A stretch of DNA of 64,000 nucleotides, from contig NZ_CP062006.1 of assembly GCF_017487345.1 (NCBI RefSeq), positions 1,556,001 through 1,620,000 on the forward strand, written 5' to 3'. Positions 14,287 to 23,989 of this stretch are shown here, piece after piece. The notes beneath the pieces were generated by a model. It made no database searches, was not told where the DNA came from, and saw only the letters and a list, made by a program, of their open reading frames with translations. The DNA is from Brevundimonas pondensis. Lineage in GTDB: Bacteria; Pseudomonadota; Alphaproteobacteria; Caulobacterales; Caulobacteraceae. The first letter of the stretch is position 1. Every line of letters begins with the position of its first letter. Position numbers and translations under genes: made by a program.

Positions 14287-15483
14287 CTAATTTGTGAGGA
14301 TTTCGGCGGCTTCGGGATAGCGCTGGGCCAGGCGTGACTTCCAGTCACCCGACTGTGGCCGGGGCTGCCGGGCTTCACGGGGACGCGCCAGGACGAGCGC
14401 GGCCGCCTCCCTGTGGGCGGGCCAGTCCATCAGCAACCGCATGGCCGCCTCGAAGTCCGGATGGGTCGAGGCGTGTGCGAACGCCAGGTCCAGGGCCTCG
14501 ACATCATCGAAGTCGGGCAGTCGTGAGAGGTAATCCCGAAGAACGGGCGCCGACAGGTCGCGCTCGAACAGGCTCCAGCGCAGATCCTGGGCCTCTTGGC
14601 GGTGTCCTTCGGCGTCGAGCACGTCGATGCAGGCGGCTTCCCAGGCAGGGGTCAGGCGCGGGGCGCCGTCCGTCGGGTTGTGGCCGAAGGTCCAGCGACG
14701 ATTGAGCGGCGAAAGGTTTAGGGCGCCTTCAAGGGCGGCGCGGGCTTCCGCAACGCGTCCCGCGGCGAGGAGACGGCGGGCGATATCGGCGGCGATGTCT
14801 GGCGAGCCGGCCTGCTCGGGCGTGACGAGGGAAAGCCAGAGGTCGAGATCCCCGGCCCGGTCCGCCAGGCGACGCAGGAGGTTGCGGCCCGCCGGGGTCT
14901 TCCTGGCTGAAGGGTCCAGGTTGTCCAGCAGCCGTCGCGCCGTGAGCGGGCCGAGGGCCTCGCCGGCGGCGAAGACCCAGCGCGCGTAATCCTGCGGACG
15001 GCGGCGCAGAGCATCGATCAGGTCGCGCAACGCCTGATCGTCGACGGTCTCGGCGAGAGCGAAGAGGTCCGGCGCGGCGGCCTCGAAGGCGGCGGGCAGT
15101 TCCCCCTTGGTGTCCTTCACGCGGGCGGCCAGGCCAGGATAGAGGTCGAACCAGCGAATGAGAACGGCGAGCGCCTCGCCGGGAGCCTCGGGCGCCAGGC
15201 GCTCCACGATCATGTCGCGGTGCGTGTTCAGGTCGTCGATCAGTTCGCCGCGCTTGCGCCAGGATACACGTGTGCGGGCGACGAAGACGGCGGTGATGCG
15301 CTTGTCGATCTCAAGGGCGAGGAGGTCGGGACCGGCCTCGGCCGCCAGTTCTAGACGAAGACGGCGCTTGAGATTGGCGTTCCCGGCGCCGGCCTCGATC
15401 AGCAGGTCCGCCAGGCGGGGCGCCCCGAGATGGACGAGGTTGGCTGCGGAAAGCCTGGTCGAGATCCTGGGTTGTCGCGCCAT
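14287..15483 (-). CDS. DUF6880 family protein
   Basis: The 398-residue protein begins with a helical segment (LSAANLVHLGAPRLADLLIEAG, with the basic KRRLRLELA region after it) and continues as a mostly alpha-helical chain with repeated Ala/Leu/Arg-rich helices that look like TPR or HEAT-type repeats. This matches DUF6880, whose function is not known. There is no signal peptide or membrane segment. It converges on alkB with only nine bases between the stop codons, so no room is left for a separate terminator. Its place beside the DNA-damage genes is suggestive but proves nothing about its role. Confidence 0.7.
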   Translation of the reverse strand: MARQPRISTRLSAANLVHLGAPRLADLLIEAGAGNANLKRRLRLELAAEAGPDLLALEIDKRITAVFVARTRVSWRKRGELIDDLNTHRDMIVERLAPEAPGEALAVLIRWFDLYPGLAARVKDTKGELPAAFEAAAPDLFALAETVDDQALRDLIDALRRRPQDYARWVFAAGEALGPLTARRLLDNLDPSARKTPAGRNLLRRLADRAGDLDLWLSLVTPEQAGSPDIAADIARRLLAAGRVAEARAALEGALNLSPLNRRWTFGHNPTDGAPRLTPAWEAACIDVLDAEGHRQEAQDLRWSLFERDLSAPVLRDYLSRLPDFDDVEALDLAFAHASTHPDFEAAMRLLMDWPAHREAAALVLARPREARQPRPQSGDWKSRLAQRYPEAAEILTN

Positions 15484-15576
15484 GACGTCCTTTGGGAGGA
15501 GCGGGGTCGTCCAAGGGGCAGCTATAGCACGGGCGCCAAGGACGATTCGTCGTCCCCCTTGCTATCCAGGAGTCTC

Positions 15577-15837
15577 TCAGTGTCGGGCGGGAGGCGCGCC
15601 TTCTCCACGCGGAGCTGCGGGGTGAGGACCCAGGTGGGATTCGCTGGTCGATCGATGGAGGCCGCGATCAGCCCACGCGGCAAGGTCTTCCATATCATAG
15701 ACGACCCTGCCGCCAAGCTTCCGATAGACGGGGCCTGTGCCGTAGGTGCGATGCTTTTCGAGCGTGCGGCCGGATAGTCCGAGATAACGCCCCGCCTCAG
15801 GCGTGCGCAGAAACCGCTTCACCGGAAACTGTCCCAT
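15577..15837 (-). CDS. AlpA/MerR-like helix-turn-helix protein
   Basis: The 86-residue product contains a winged-helix DNA-binding segment of the excisionase/AlpA type: LRTPEAGRYLGLSGRTLEKHRTYGTGP, then the wing VYRKLGGRVVYDMEDLAAWAD. Such proteins act as recombination directionality factors or element-specific regulators in integrative elements. The C-terminal 25 residues are Pro/His/Arg-rich and unlike the domain. The gene lies 230 bases from a tRNA-Asn, a common integration target, and behind a set of short repeats at 15983-16021. No integrase of its own is adjacent; the nearest is at 10644. Confidence 0.75.
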   Translation of the reverse strand: MGQFPVKRFLRTPEAGRYLGLSGRTLEKHRTYGTGPVYRKLGGRVVYDMEDLAAWADRGLHRSTSESHLGPHPAAPRGEGAPPARH

Positions 15838-15982
15838 GATGCCTCCCTGAAAAGAGATCGATCATGCCTTGGAAGCGCCGGAGATCAGCCCCGCTACTTC
15901 ATCACCGTAGCGACGCGGTTGGGCTTCGCGCTCAAGACAATGTGAAGCGAACGGGAACCTGGAACGATTTCGTCCAAAAGTA

Positions 15983-16021
15983 CCGTTCTAAACGCCGTTC
16001 TAAACGGCCAAGCTAGAACGG
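15983..16021. repeat. Tandem plus inverted 8-12 bp repeats near tRNA-Asn
   Basis: CCGTTCTAAACG occurs twice in immediate tandem (15983-15994, 15995-16006), and TAGAACGG (16014-16021) is the inverted form of its first eight bases. The array lies 146 bases upstream of the helix-turn-helix gene and about 50 bases from tRNA-Asn. It could be the binding array of that protein or part of an attachment region. Confidence 0.6.
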
Positions 16022-16070
16022 AGCGCTCCGGTCTCGTCGTCAGATTGTTTAGGGATTTCAATCCCCCGAG

Positions 16071-16145
16071 TGGCTCCGCGGGTAGGATTCGAACCTACGA
16101 CCAGCCGATTAACAGTCGGCTGCTCTACCACTGAGCTACCGCGGA
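16071..16145 (-). tRNA. tRNA-Asn(GTT)
   Basis: The minus strand folds as a 75-base tRNA. The acceptor arm is TCCGCGG with CCGCGGA, the D-loop reads TAGCTCAGTGGTAGAGC, the anticodon GTT lies in the loop of the CCGAC/GTCGG arm region, the T-arm has GGTTCGAATCC, and CCA is encoded. It marks the boundary between the accessory region to the left and the core genes to the right. Confidence 0.97.
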
Positions 16146-16255
16146 ACATCCCCTCGGGGGAGGCCGCCGTATAGCAGCGCCTTTTTGATTCATGCAACGG
16201 ATAAAGTGCAGAAAACGCCGAAATTTATTCAACGGTCTGGGCTAAGAGGTTCGGC

Positions 16256-17077
16256 ATGAATCTGATCCGTGTTCTCGATGCCGTCGATCCTCGCATTTGC
16301 GCCTTTCGCGACGTGAAGGAGCGCGACCTGACTGGTCGTCAGGGTCTGTTTGTAGCCGAGGGCGAGGTGGTGTTGCGGGTGCTGGTCTCGGCGGCGTCGC
16401 GTTGTGAACCGGTCGCGGTGTTGATCGCGGAGAAACGGCTGGAGGCGCTGCGCGACATCCTGGAATGTCTGCCGGAGGATGTGCCGGTCTATACTGCACC
16501 GCAGGACGTTCTGGACGGGATCGCGGGTTTCCATCTGCACCGGGGTATTCTGGCGCTGGGCCGCAAGCCTGGGGCGCCGGCTCTGGAGGACTTCCTGGAG
16601 GGGATGCCTGATCGGGCCGTGCTGGTCGGCGCCTGCGGCATCGGCAATCATGACAATATGGGCGGCCTGTTCCGCAATGCGGCGGCGTTCGGGGCGGCGG
16701 GGCTGCTGCTCGACACGACCTGCTGTGATCCCTTCTATCGCAAGGCGATCCGGGTCTCGGTGGGGGCGGCGCTGCGGACCCCCTTTGTCGAGGGCGTGAC
16801 GGCGGCGGCCATGGTCGAGGCGCTGCAGGCGCGCGATTTCGAGGTTCTGGCCCTGACACCGTCGGCGGCCGAGACCCTGGCGCAGCTCAAACCGGCGCCG
16901 CGCACGGCGATTCTGCTGGGATCCGAGGGGCCGGGGCTGCCGGCCGAGGTCATCGCGCGCTGTAGACCTCTGGCGATTCGCATGTCGGGCGGGTTTGATT
17001 CCCTGAATGTGGCGACAACCAGCGCAGTGGCGCTGCACCATCTGACAAGGGCCGCAGAGACGCCTTGGGGGGCCTAG
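16256..17077 (+). CDS. SpoU/TrmH-type RNA 2'-O-methyltransferase
   Basis: The 273-residue protein shows the three SPOUT motifs of the TrmH/SpoU family: NHDNMGGLFRNAAAFGA (motif 1, with Asn and Arg), LLGSEGPGL (motif 2) and MSGGFDSLNVATTSAVALH (motif 3, in the knotted SAM site). The N-terminal 100 residues form the substrate-binding domain typical of the 23S rRNA group. It transfers methyl from SAM to a ribose 2'-OH in rRNA or tRNA. The exact target nucleotide cannot be assigned from sequence. The gene stands alone between two tRNA genes. Confidence 0.9.
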   Translation: MNLIRVLDAVDPRICAFRDVKERDLTGRQGLFVAEGEVVLRVLVSAASRCEPVAVLIAEKRLEALRDILECLPEDVPVYTAPQDVLDGIAGFHLHRGILALGRKPGAPALEDFLEGMPDRAVLVGACGIGNHDNMGGLFRNAAAFGAAGLLLDTTCCDPFYRKAIRVSVGAALRTPFVEGVTAAAMVEALQARDFEVLALTPSAAETLAQLKPAPRTAILLGSEGPGLPAEVIARCRPLAIRMSGGFDSLNVATTSAVALHHLTRAAETPWGA

Positions 17078-17125
17078 AAGCGCCCCCGGAGCGGGAAGTA
17101 CGGAGATTGTAGGGTTAGCTCGCGA

Positions 17126-17199
17126 TGGAGGCCTGACCGGGAATCGAACCCGGGTGCAAGGATTTGCAGTCCTCTGCGTCACCACTCCGCCATCAGGCC
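17126..17199 (-). tRNA. tRNA-Cys(GCA)
   Basis: The minus strand gives a 74-base tRNA with acceptor GGCCTGA/TCAGGCC, D-arm, anticodon GCA in the loop of AGGACTGCAAATCCT, T-arm GGGTTCGATTCCC and an encoded CCA. Confidence 0.97.
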
Positions 17200-17333
17200 A
17201 TCTGGGTCTCGAAACCGAGCCCCGAACCATCGCGAGGGGCGTCAGCTATCAGATCGGATTGTCGGCTGCAACGCACGGACCTATAAGCGCCGCAGATTTA
17301 TTCGCTTACGCCGACCTGAAGGACTTCGGAACC

Positions 17334-17963
17334 ATGGATTTCGCCGCTGCACGCAAGGTCATGCTGGACTCGCAAGTCCGGGTGAACGACGTCACGGATC
17401 GCGACCTGCAGGCGGCTTTCGGCGCTGTGGAACGCGAGCGCTTCTGCGCGGCAGACCGCGCCTTCTCCGCCTACGCCGACATCGAACCGGAAGTCGCGGG
17501 CGAGCGTCGCCTGATGTTGCCGCGCGATCTGGGCAAGCTGATGCAGGCGCTGGATGCCCGCGCCGGTGAAAAGGCCCTGGTCCTGGCCGGTCCCTACGCC
17601 GCAGCCGTTCTGGCGCGCATGGGCCTGACGGTGACGGCGCAGGATTCGGACGCCGCAGTGTTCGACATCACGGGCGCAGCCCTGGCCGACGAAGGCGTTT
17701 CAACCGTGGTGGCGCCGCTGAGCCAGCCGCAGGGCGAGGGCTATGATCTGATCGTCAGCGAGGCGGCCGTGCCGGTGCGTCCCGAATCGTGGATCGCCGC
17801 CCTGCGCCCCGGCGGTCGTCTGGCCGTGGTCGAGCGCGCCGGTCCGGTGGGCAAGGCGGTTCTCTATGTTCGTGGTCGTGACGGCGTCTCGCGTCGCGAA
17901 CTGTTTGATTGCGCGCCTCCGGTTCTGGCTGAGCTGATTCCCGAGCCTGCCTTCGCCCTTTGA
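17334..17963 (+). CDS. PIMT-like protein, degenerate SAM-binding motif
   Basis: The 209-residue protein follows the protein-L-isoaspartate O-methyltransferase layout: an N-terminal MLDSQVRVNDVTD segment, the VERERFC region and a C-terminal RPGGRLAVVERAG strand. SAM motif I, normally E-G-G-GY, reads ALVLAGPYAAAVLA, and the following acidic strand reads TAQDSD. The glycine loop that holds SAM is therefore largely lost and catalysis is doubtful. The ATG at 17334 follows an AAGGA and starts the conserved part; the frame is open upstream through tRNA-Cys. In Caulobacter relatives a PIMT-like gene precedes the TolC-type exporter gene, as it does here. Confidence 0.8.
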   Translation: MDFAAARKVMLDSQVRVNDVTDRDLQAAFGAVERERFCAADRAFSAYADIEPEVAGERRLMLPRDLGKLMQALDARAGEKALVLAGPYAAAVLARMGLTVTAQDSDAAVFDITGAALADEGVSTVVAPLSQPQGEGYDLIVSEAAVPVRPESWIAALRPGGRLAVVERAGPVGKAVLYVRGRDGVSRRELFDCAPPVLAELIPEPAFAL

Positions 17964-18099
17964 GGCCTTGGGCAAGCGACGGACCCGATTGTCGTTAGCG
18001 TGAAAAAAACTTAACTGGCGTAAGGTGAGGCTTGCCTCCAACTACGCCGTTGAAGGCACTTCAGGCGCGCCATCGGGGGCGTCAGGCAGGAACAGGTTC

Positions 18100-19581
18100 A
18101 TGTTGAAACGCTCGCGCGCGCTCGCTTCGGTCGCTCTGATTGCTCTGGCTATGGGGGCGGGGGCCGCTCCTGCCGGTGCAGAGACCCTGCAGGAAGCCAT
18201 CGGGCTCGCCTATCGGACCAATCCGACCCTTCTGGCCCAACGCGCCAACCAGCGCGCTCTGGACGAGACGATCGTCCAGGCGCGTTCGGGCTTGCGTCCG
18301 ACTGTGAGCGCATCGGCCGGCGTGGATTACAGCCGCGTGGACACCGACGCTCTGGGTGTGGTCGAGAGCGATGGCGCCACCGCCAGCATCAGCCTGTCGC
18401 AGAACATCTGGACGGCCGGCCGCACCGCGCGCGGCATCGACGCCGCCGAGGCCAATGTCCGCGCCGGTCGCGAAAATCTGCGTGAAGTCGAGCAGCAGGT
18501 GATGACTTCGGTCATCCAGGCCTATGCTGACGTGGTGCGGGACATGGAGATCCTGCGCATCCGTCAGGAGAACATCACCGTCCTGCGTCGCCAGCTGGAC
18601 GAATCCAACGCCCGCTTCGAAGTGGGCGAGATCACCCGCACCGACGTAGCCCAGTCGGAAGCTCGTCTGGCCCAGTCGGACGCTGATCTGGCCAATGCCC
18701 AGGCCCAGTTGTCGGTGTCGCGCGCCGCCTATGCCGCCGTCGTCGGCCAGGCGCCTGCCGATATGGCGGCCTTGCCGGTGCTGCCGGGCCTGCCGACTGA
18801 TTTTGACGCCGCTCTTGATGTCGCTCTGGTCGAGAATCCGGGGGTTCAGGCCGCGATCTATGCTCTGCAGGCCGCCGAAGCCAATGTGGCGGCGGCGCGC
18901 GCCGAGTATCGGCCGTCGGCGCGGCTGTCTGCCTCATACGGCGGTACGGCGAACGACCTGTCAGGCTTTGATCTGACGGACCGCACGGCCTTCACCGCCG
19001 GCGCCACCGTTTCCGTGCCGCTGTTCACCGGCGGCCTGAATCGTTCGCGTGTCGCCCAGGCGCTGGAGCGCGCCAACGCCGCCCAGATCGGTGTCGAGGG
19101 CGAGCGTCGCACGGTGCTTCAGAGCGTCAGCTCGGCCTATGCCCAGACCGTCGCCGCGAAGTCGACCCTGCAGGCTGGTCAGGAAGCTGTGCGCGCGGCC
19201 TCGGTCGCCGCGGAGGGCGTGCGTCAGGAGGCCCAGGTCGGCCTGCGCACCACCCTGGACGTGCTGAACCAGGAACTGGAACTGCGCTCGGCCCAGGTCA
19301 CCCTGGCCAGCGCCCATCGCAATCAATACGTGGCCCAGGCCCAGCTTCTGGCGGCCATGGGTCGTCTGGGCGGACCGAATCTGGATCCGTCGATCGACGC
19401 CTATGACGCTGAGGCCAACTATAATGCGGTGCGTAGCCGCGGCGGTCTGCCGTGGGACGGCGCCGTCGAGGCCCTGGATCGCGTCGCTTCGCCGAGCATT
19501 GTTCCGGCGGCCGACGTTGAGGACGCGCCCATCGACACCCAGCTGAAGAACGAAATCGTCCGCACTGCGCCGGGCAATTGA
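18100..19581 (+). CDS. TolC-family outer membrane secretion protein
   Basis: The 493-residue protein has a signal peptide (LASVALIALAMGAGAAPAGA, cleaved near residue 28) followed by ETLQEAIGLAYRTNP, the typical start of mature TolC-type proteins. Two long helical repeats with ARFEVGEITRTDVAQSEARL and RQEAQVGLRTTLDVLNQELE motifs form the periplasmic barrel. The product is the outer-membrane channel of a type I secretion or efflux system. In Caulobacter the gene at this place (before popZ and valS) is an RsaF-type S-layer exporter component, so an analogous role is plausible. No inner-membrane partner is encoded nearby. The ATG at 18100 is chosen because the signal peptide begins there. Confidence 0.92.
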   Translation: MLKRSRALASVALIALAMGAGAAPAGAETLQEAIGLAYRTNPTLLAQRANQRALDETIVQARSGLRPTVSASAGVDYSRVDTDALGVVESDGATASISLSQNIWTAGRTARGIDAAEANVRAGRENLREVEQQVMTSVIQAYADVVRDMEILRIRQENITVLRRQLDESNARFEVGEITRTDVAQSEARLAQSDADLANAQAQLSVSRAAYAAVVGQAPADMAALPVLPGLPTDFDAALDVALVENPGVQAAIYALQAAEANVAAARAEYRPSARLSASYGGTANDLSGFDLTDRTAFTAGATVSVPLFTGGLNRSRVAQALERANAAQIGVEGERRTVLQSVSSAYAQTVAAKSTLQAGQEAVRAASVAAEGVRQEAQVGLRTTLDVLNQELELRSAQVTLASAHRNQYVAQAQLLAAMGRLGGPNLDPSIDAYDAEANYNAVRSRGGLPWDGAVEALDRVASPSIVPAADVEDAPIDTQLKNEIVRTAPGN

Positions 19582-19744
19582 GCCGGGATTAGCCTGACAG
19601 GCGAAAAACGTCCGTTGATTCCGACGGGCGTTGGTGCGACGACAGAGACAAGGGGAGGGCGAGTCTGTTTGTCCGGCCCTGATCGTCGCGCGCCGCCCGG
19701 CGCCTGTCGGCGGTCCCTACAGGTTCAGCCCTCAAGGTTCTGCC

Positions 19745-20308
19745 ATGACCGACCAGACCGCCCAGGAACCGACGATGGAAGAGATTCTGGCGTCGATTCG
19801 CCGGATCATCTCTGAAGATGACGCGCCGGCCGAAACCGCCGCCGCTGCGCCGGAGCCGGTTGTCGAAGCCGCGCCGGAGCCCGAGCCTGTATTCGAAGCT
19901 GCGGAACCCGCGCCGGTCGAGGATGAGGTTCTGGAACTGACCGAGCCCTATGAAGCGCCGGCCGCTGAGTCGATCGGCGATTTGGACGTCGCCGACGTGG
20001 CGCCTTTCCCCGCGGCCGAGCCCGCGCCGGAGCCGGTCGCTGCGGCGGTCTATGATTCCCTGGTCGGCGAAAGCGCGGCAGCCAGCGCCGCCTCGGCCTT
20101 CGCCGGTCTGGCCGCCACCTTCCAGAAGCCGGAAACGCCGATCGCCGCGCCTCAGGATATGCCCTTTGTCAGCGGCAATACGGTCGAGGCCATGGTCCAG
20201 GCCATGCTGCGTCCGATGCTGAAGGACTGGCTGGACGCCAACCTGCCAGGCATCGTCGAGGCCCAGGTACGCAAGGAAGTAGAACGCATCGCCCGCAACG
20301 CCGGCTAG
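19745..20308 (+). CDS. popZ: Pole-organising protein PopZ (DUF2497)
   Basis: The 187-residue protein has the conserved N-terminal helix (EPTMEEILASIRRIISEDD), a long disordered middle rich in Pro, Glu, Ala and Asp, and the conserved C-terminal oligomerisation helices (VEAMVQAMLRPMLKDWLDAN, then the QVRKEVERIARNAG end). This is the PopZ architecture, close to the 177 residues of the Caulobacter crescentus protein. PopZ self-assembles at cell poles and anchors ParB-bound centromeres and signalling proteins. The ATG at 19745 directly precedes the conserved helix; the frame is open further upstream without conserved sequence. The position before valS matches Caulobacter. Confidence 0.95.
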   Translation: MTDQTAQEPTMEEILASIRRIISEDDAPAETAAAAPEPVVEAAPEPEPVFEAAEPAPVEDEVLELTEPYEAPAAESIGDLDVADVAPFPAAEPAPEPVAAAVYDSLVGESAAASAASAFAGLAATFQKPETPIAAPQDMPFVSGNTVEAMVQAMLRPMLKDWLDANLPGIVEAQVRKEVERIARNAG

Positions 20309-20338
20309 CCCTTCGCTTCACCAGACACTAAGTCACTG

Positions 20339-20375
20339 AGGGCGGCTCCGGCGGGGTCGCCCTTTCGCTTTTTCA
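20339..20375 (+). terminator. Intrinsic terminator after popZ
   Basis: AGGGCG (20339-20344) and CGCCCT (20358-20363) form a stem around a GC-rich loop, followed by CTTTTTC. It separates popZ from valS. Confidence 0.6.
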
Positions 20376-20438
20376 GAAACCCACCCCTCGTGCAGCGACG
20401 CACCGCGTGCGGAGCGGTCGGGACCTAAAGAGAATAAA

Positions 20439-23186
20439 ATGCTCGAGAAGACTTTCGAACCCCAGGCCGCCGAACCGCGCCTCTACGCCCAGTGGGAAGA
20501 GAGCGGCCTGTTCGCGCCGCGCGCTGCCAAGCCCACCGATGGGGCAGCGGACGCCTATTCGATCGTCATTCCGCCGCCGAACGTGACGGGCTCGCTGCAT
20601 ATCGGCCACGCGCTGAACAATACGCTGCAGGACATTCTGGCCCGCTATCACCGGATGAAGGGCAAGGCCGTGCTGTGGTTGCCCGGCACCGACCACGCCG
20701 GCATCGCCACCCAGATGGTGGTCGAGCGCCAGCTGGCCGCCGCCGGCAACATCGGCCGCCGCGACATGGGCCGCGACGCCTTCATCGAGAAGGTCTGGGA
20801 ATGGAAGGCGGAATCGGGCGGCACCATCGTTCGCCAGCTGCGCCGCCTGGGTTCGTCCTGCGACTGGTCGCGCGAACGCTTCACTCTGGACGAGGGGCTG
20901 AACGCCGCCGTTCGCAAGGTCTTCGTCAAGCTGCATCAGGACGGCCTGATCTATCGCGACAAGCGTCTGGTGAACTGGGACCCGCATTTCCAAACCGCCA
21001 TTTCCGATCTGGAAGTCGAACAGCGCGAGCAGGACGGCCACTACTGGCACTTCGCCTATCCGCTGGCCGACGGCGTCACCTATGAGCATCCGGTCGCCTT
21101 CGACGAGGACGGCAAGGCGACCGAGTTCGAGACGCGCGGCTTCATCGTCGTGGCCACGACGCGCCCTGAAACCATGCTGGGCGATACCGGCGTGGCGGTG
21201 CACCCCGAGGATGAGCGTTACAAGGGCCTAGTCGGCAAGGAAGTGATCCTGCCCATCACCGGGCGTCGCATCCCCATCGTTGCCGACGACTACGCCGATC
21301 CGACCAAGGGTTCGGGCGCGGTGAAGATCACCCCGGCGCATGACTTCAATGACTTCGGCGTGGGCAAGCGCGCCGGTCTGGCCGCGCTGAACGTGATGGA
21401 CGCCTTTGCGCGCATTACCAATGAGGACGTGCCGGAAATCCCCGCCGAACTGGTCGGTCTGGACCGCTTCGCCGCGCGCAAGGCCATCGTCGCCCGCGCC
21501 GAGGAAGAGAACTGGCTGCGTGAGATCGAGAAGACCAAGCACGTCGTCCCGCATGGCGACCGCTCGGGCGTGGTCATCGAGCCGTGGCTGACGGACCAGT
21601 GGTACGTTGACGCCCACACCCTGGCACAACCGGCGCTGAAGGCGGTCGAGGACGGTGCGACTGTCTTCGAGCCTAAGTCGTACGAGAAGATCTACTTCGA
21701 ATGGCTGCGCAACATCGAGCCCTGGTGCATCAGCCGCCAGCTCTGGTGGGGCCATCGCATTCCGGCCTGGTACGGCCCGAACGGCGAGATCTATGTCGCC
21801 GAGACGGAAGAAGACGCCCGTGAACAGGCGCTGGCCGACTATGATTCCGAGGTCGTGCTGACGCAGGACGAGGACGTTCTGGACACCTGGTTCAGCTCGG
21901 CCCTGTGGCCCTTCTCGACCATGGGCTGGCCCGAGAAGACCGAGGATCTGCAGCGCTTCTATCCGACCAGCGATCTGGTGACGGCGGCGGACATCATCTT
22001 CTTCTGGGTCGCCCGGATGATGATGATGGGCCAGCACTTCATGGGCGAGGTCCCGTTCAGGCGCGTCATCATCAATGGTCTGGTCCGCGACGAGAAGGGC
22101 CAGAAGATGTCGAAGTCCAAGGGCAACGTCATCGACCCCCTGGGCATCATCGACGAGCTGGGCGCCGATCCGCTGCGCTTCACCATGGCCATTCTGTCGG
22201 GCACGCGCGACATCAAGTTGTCGAAGCAGCGCATTGAAGGCTATCGCAATTTTGGCACCAAGCTGTGGAACGCCGCGCGCTTCAGCCAGATGAACGAGGC
22301 CAAGCGCGTCGAGGGCTTTGATCCTGCAGGCGTGCAGCAGACCATCAACCGCTGGATCCGCGGCGAGCTGACCAAGGCCGAGCGCCAGGTCTCGGACGCC
22401 ATCGAGGGCGGTCGCTTCGATGACGCGGCGGGGGCCCTGTACCGCTTCGTCTGGAACGTCTTCTGCGACTGGTATCTGGAACTGGCCAAGCCGGTGTTCA
22501 ACGGCGCCGATGAGGCCGCCAAGGCCGAGACGCGGGCCATGACGGCCTGGACCATCGACCAGACGCTGAAGCTGCTGCACCCGGTCATGCCCTACATCAC
22601 CGAAGAGCTGTGGGCCGAGCTGGGCAAGGAAGGCCCGGCACGTGAAAGCCTGCTGATCGGCGCCGAATGGCCGGTCCTGCCGGACGCCTTCATCGACGCC
22701 TCGGCCGAGGCCGAGATCGGCTGGCTGGTCGATCTGGTCGGTGAAATCCGGGCCCTGCGAGCCGAGATGAACGTCCCGCCGTCGGCCAAGCCGCCGCTGG
22801 CCTTCGTGGCGCCCGACGCCGTGACCGCCGAGCGCATCGCGCGTCATCGCGATCTGCTGTTGACCCTGGGTCGTGTGTCAGAGATCGCAGTGGCCGAGGC
22901 CGCGCCCGCCGGGGCCGTGACCTTCGTCTCGGGCGGGACCACGGCGGCTCTGTCGTTGGCTGGAATTATCGACCTGACCGCCGAGCGCGCGCGTCTGGAG
23001 AAGGAGATCGCGGTCTTCGAGAGCGACATCGGCCACGTGAACAAGAAGCTGGGCAACCCCAACTTCGTGTCGCGCGCCGCGCCTGAAGTGGTGGACGAGC
23101 AGCGCGCCAAGCTGGCCGAGGCCGAAGAGGGCAAGGTCAAGCTGCAGGCCGCCCTGGCCCGTCTGGACGCGATGGCCGGGGCGTGA
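20439..23186 (+). CDS. valS: Valine--tRNA ligase
   Basis: The 915-residue class I aminoacyl-tRNA synthetase has the HIGH-type motif in [18 protein letters not shown], the KMSKS motif in [13 protein letters not shown], an editing (CP1) domain between them with [20 protein letters not shown], an anticodon-binding domain and a C-terminal coiled coil ([19 protein letters not shown]). It charges tRNA-Val and hydrolyses mischarged Thr. The length is normal. The stop overlaps the tlyA start (GTGA), so the two are translationally coupled. Confidence 0.98.
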   Translation: MLEKTFEPQAAEPRLYAQWEESGLFAPRAAKPTDGAADAYSIVIPPPNVTGSLHIGHALNNTLQDILARYHRMKGKAVLWLPGTDHAGIATQMVVERQLAAAGNIGRRDMGRDAFIEKVWEWKAESGGTIVRQLRRLGSSCDWSRERFTLDEGLNAAVRKVFVKLHQDGLIYRDKRLVNWDPHFQTAISDLEVEQREQDGHYWHFAYPLADGVTYEHPVAFDEDGKATEFETRGFIVVATTRPETMLGDTGVAVHPEDERYKGLVGKEVILPITGRRIPIVADDYADPTKGSGAVKITPAHDFNDFGVGKRAGLAALNVMDAFARITNEDVPEIPAELVGLDRFAARKAIVARAEEENWLREIEKTKHVVPHGDRSGVVIEPWLTDQWYVDAHTLAQPALKAVEDGATVFEPKSYEKIYFEWLRNIEPWCISRQLWWGHRIPAWYGPNGEIYVAETEEDAREQALADYDSEVVLTQDEDVLDTWFSSALWPFSTMGWPEKTEDLQRFYPTSDLVTAADIIFFWVARMMMMGQHFMGEVPFRRVIINGLVRDEKGQKMSKSKGNVIDPLGIIDELGADPLRFTMAILSGTRDIKLSKQRIEGYRNFGTKLWNAARFSQMNEAKRVEGFDPAGVQQTINRWIRGELTKAERQVSDAIEGGRFDDAAGALYRFVWNVFCDWYLELAKPVFNGADEAAKAETRAMTAWTIDQTLKLLHPVMPYITEELWAELGKEGPARESLLIGAEWPVLPDAFIDASAEAEIGWLVDLVGEIRALRAEMNVPPSAKPPLAFVAPDAVTAERIARHRDLLLTLGRVSEIAVAEAAPAGAVTFVSGGTTAALSLAGIIDLTAERARLEKEIAVFESDIGHVNKKLGNPNFVSRAAPEVVDEQRAKLAEAEEGKVKLQAALARLDAMAGA

Positions 23187-23917
23187 GGACGGTCCGTCTG
23201 GACCAACTGCTGGTCACGCGCGGCCTGGCCGAAAGCCGGGCCAAGGCCAAGGCCGCTGTCGAGGCGGGCGGCGTCACCGTGGACGGCGCGCCCGCCAAGG
23301 CCGCGTCGCAGACGGTCAATGAGGACGCCGAGATCGGCTACGCCGCCGCCCACCGCTGGGTCGGGCGGGGCGCGCTGAAGCTGGAACGGGCGCTGGACCT
23401 GTGGCCGGTGACGGTCGATGGGCGAACGGTGCTGGACGTGGGGGCATCCACGGGCGGCTTCACCGAGGTCTGTCTGGATCGCGGCGCGGCGCGGGTCTTC
23501 GCCGTGGATGTCGGCTTCGGCCAGATGCACCCCAAGGTCGCGGCCGAACCGCGCGTGGTCAATCTGGAGCGGACGGATGCGCGCGAGCTGACGCCCGAGA
23601 TCATCCCCGAGGCGCCGTCGCTGGTCGTTTGCGACGCCAGCTTCATCGGTCTGTCGAAAGTGCTGCCCGCCGCGCTTGAACTGGCGGCGCCGGACGCGGA
23701 TCTGATCACCCTGGTCAAGCCGCAGTTCGAGGGGGCTGGCCCCAAGGACGCCGGCAAGAAGGGCGTGGTCAAGGATCCCGAAGCCCATGCGGCGGCGGTC
23801 GAGGGCGTCCGGGTCTGGCTGGAAAGCGTCGGCTGGTCCGTGCAAGAAACGGCGGAAAGCCCGATCGCCGGCGGGGACGGCAACGTCGAGTTCCTGATGT
23901 GGGCTCGTCGGGCCTAG
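23183..23917 (+). CDS. tlyA: TlyA-type rRNA 2'-O-methyltransferase
   Basis: The 244-residue protein has an N-terminal S4 RNA-binding domain ([20 protein letters not shown]) and a Rossmann methyltransferase domain with [16 protein letters not shown] and the catalytic tetrad region [13 protein letters not shown] and KPQFEG. TlyA enzymes methylate cytidine ribose in 16S and/or 23S rRNA and affect capreomycin sensitivity in mycobacteria. Which rRNA is the target here is not determined. It begins with a GTG overlapping the valS stop. Confidence 0.9.
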   Translation: MRTVRLDQLLVTRGLAESRAKAKAAVEAGGVTVDGAPAKAASQTVNEDAEIGYAAAHRWVGRGALKLERALDLWPVTVDGRTVLDVGASTGGFTEVCLDRGAARVFAVDVGFGQMHPKVAAEPRVVNLERTDARELTPEIIPEAPSLVVCDASFIGLSKVLPAALELAAPDADLITLVKPQFEGAGPKDAGKKGVVKDPEAHAAAVEGVRVWLESVGWSVQETAESPIAGGDGNVEFLMWARRA

Positions 23918-23928
23918 CGCCAAAATAT

Positions 23929-23958
23929 AGAGGGCCGCCGGATAACCGGCGGCCCTCT
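23929..23958. terminator. Bidirectional hairpin between tlyA and the glycine-zipper gene
   Basis: A 13-base-pair stem (AGAGGGCCGCCGG with its complement at 23946-23958) with an ATAA loop lies between two convergent genes. It is flanked by AAAATAT on one side and TTCAC on the other, so it probably serves both directions. Confidence 0.75.
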
Positions 23959-23989
23959 TCACGTCGTGGATCGACAGGGGGGCTGAAAC

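Noticed and set aside
15940-15966. Clustered GAAC motifs near 15950 as an SOS box
   Set aside because: The GAAC copies are offset by 6 and 7 bases, not the required 11, so no GAAC-N7-GAAC is formed.
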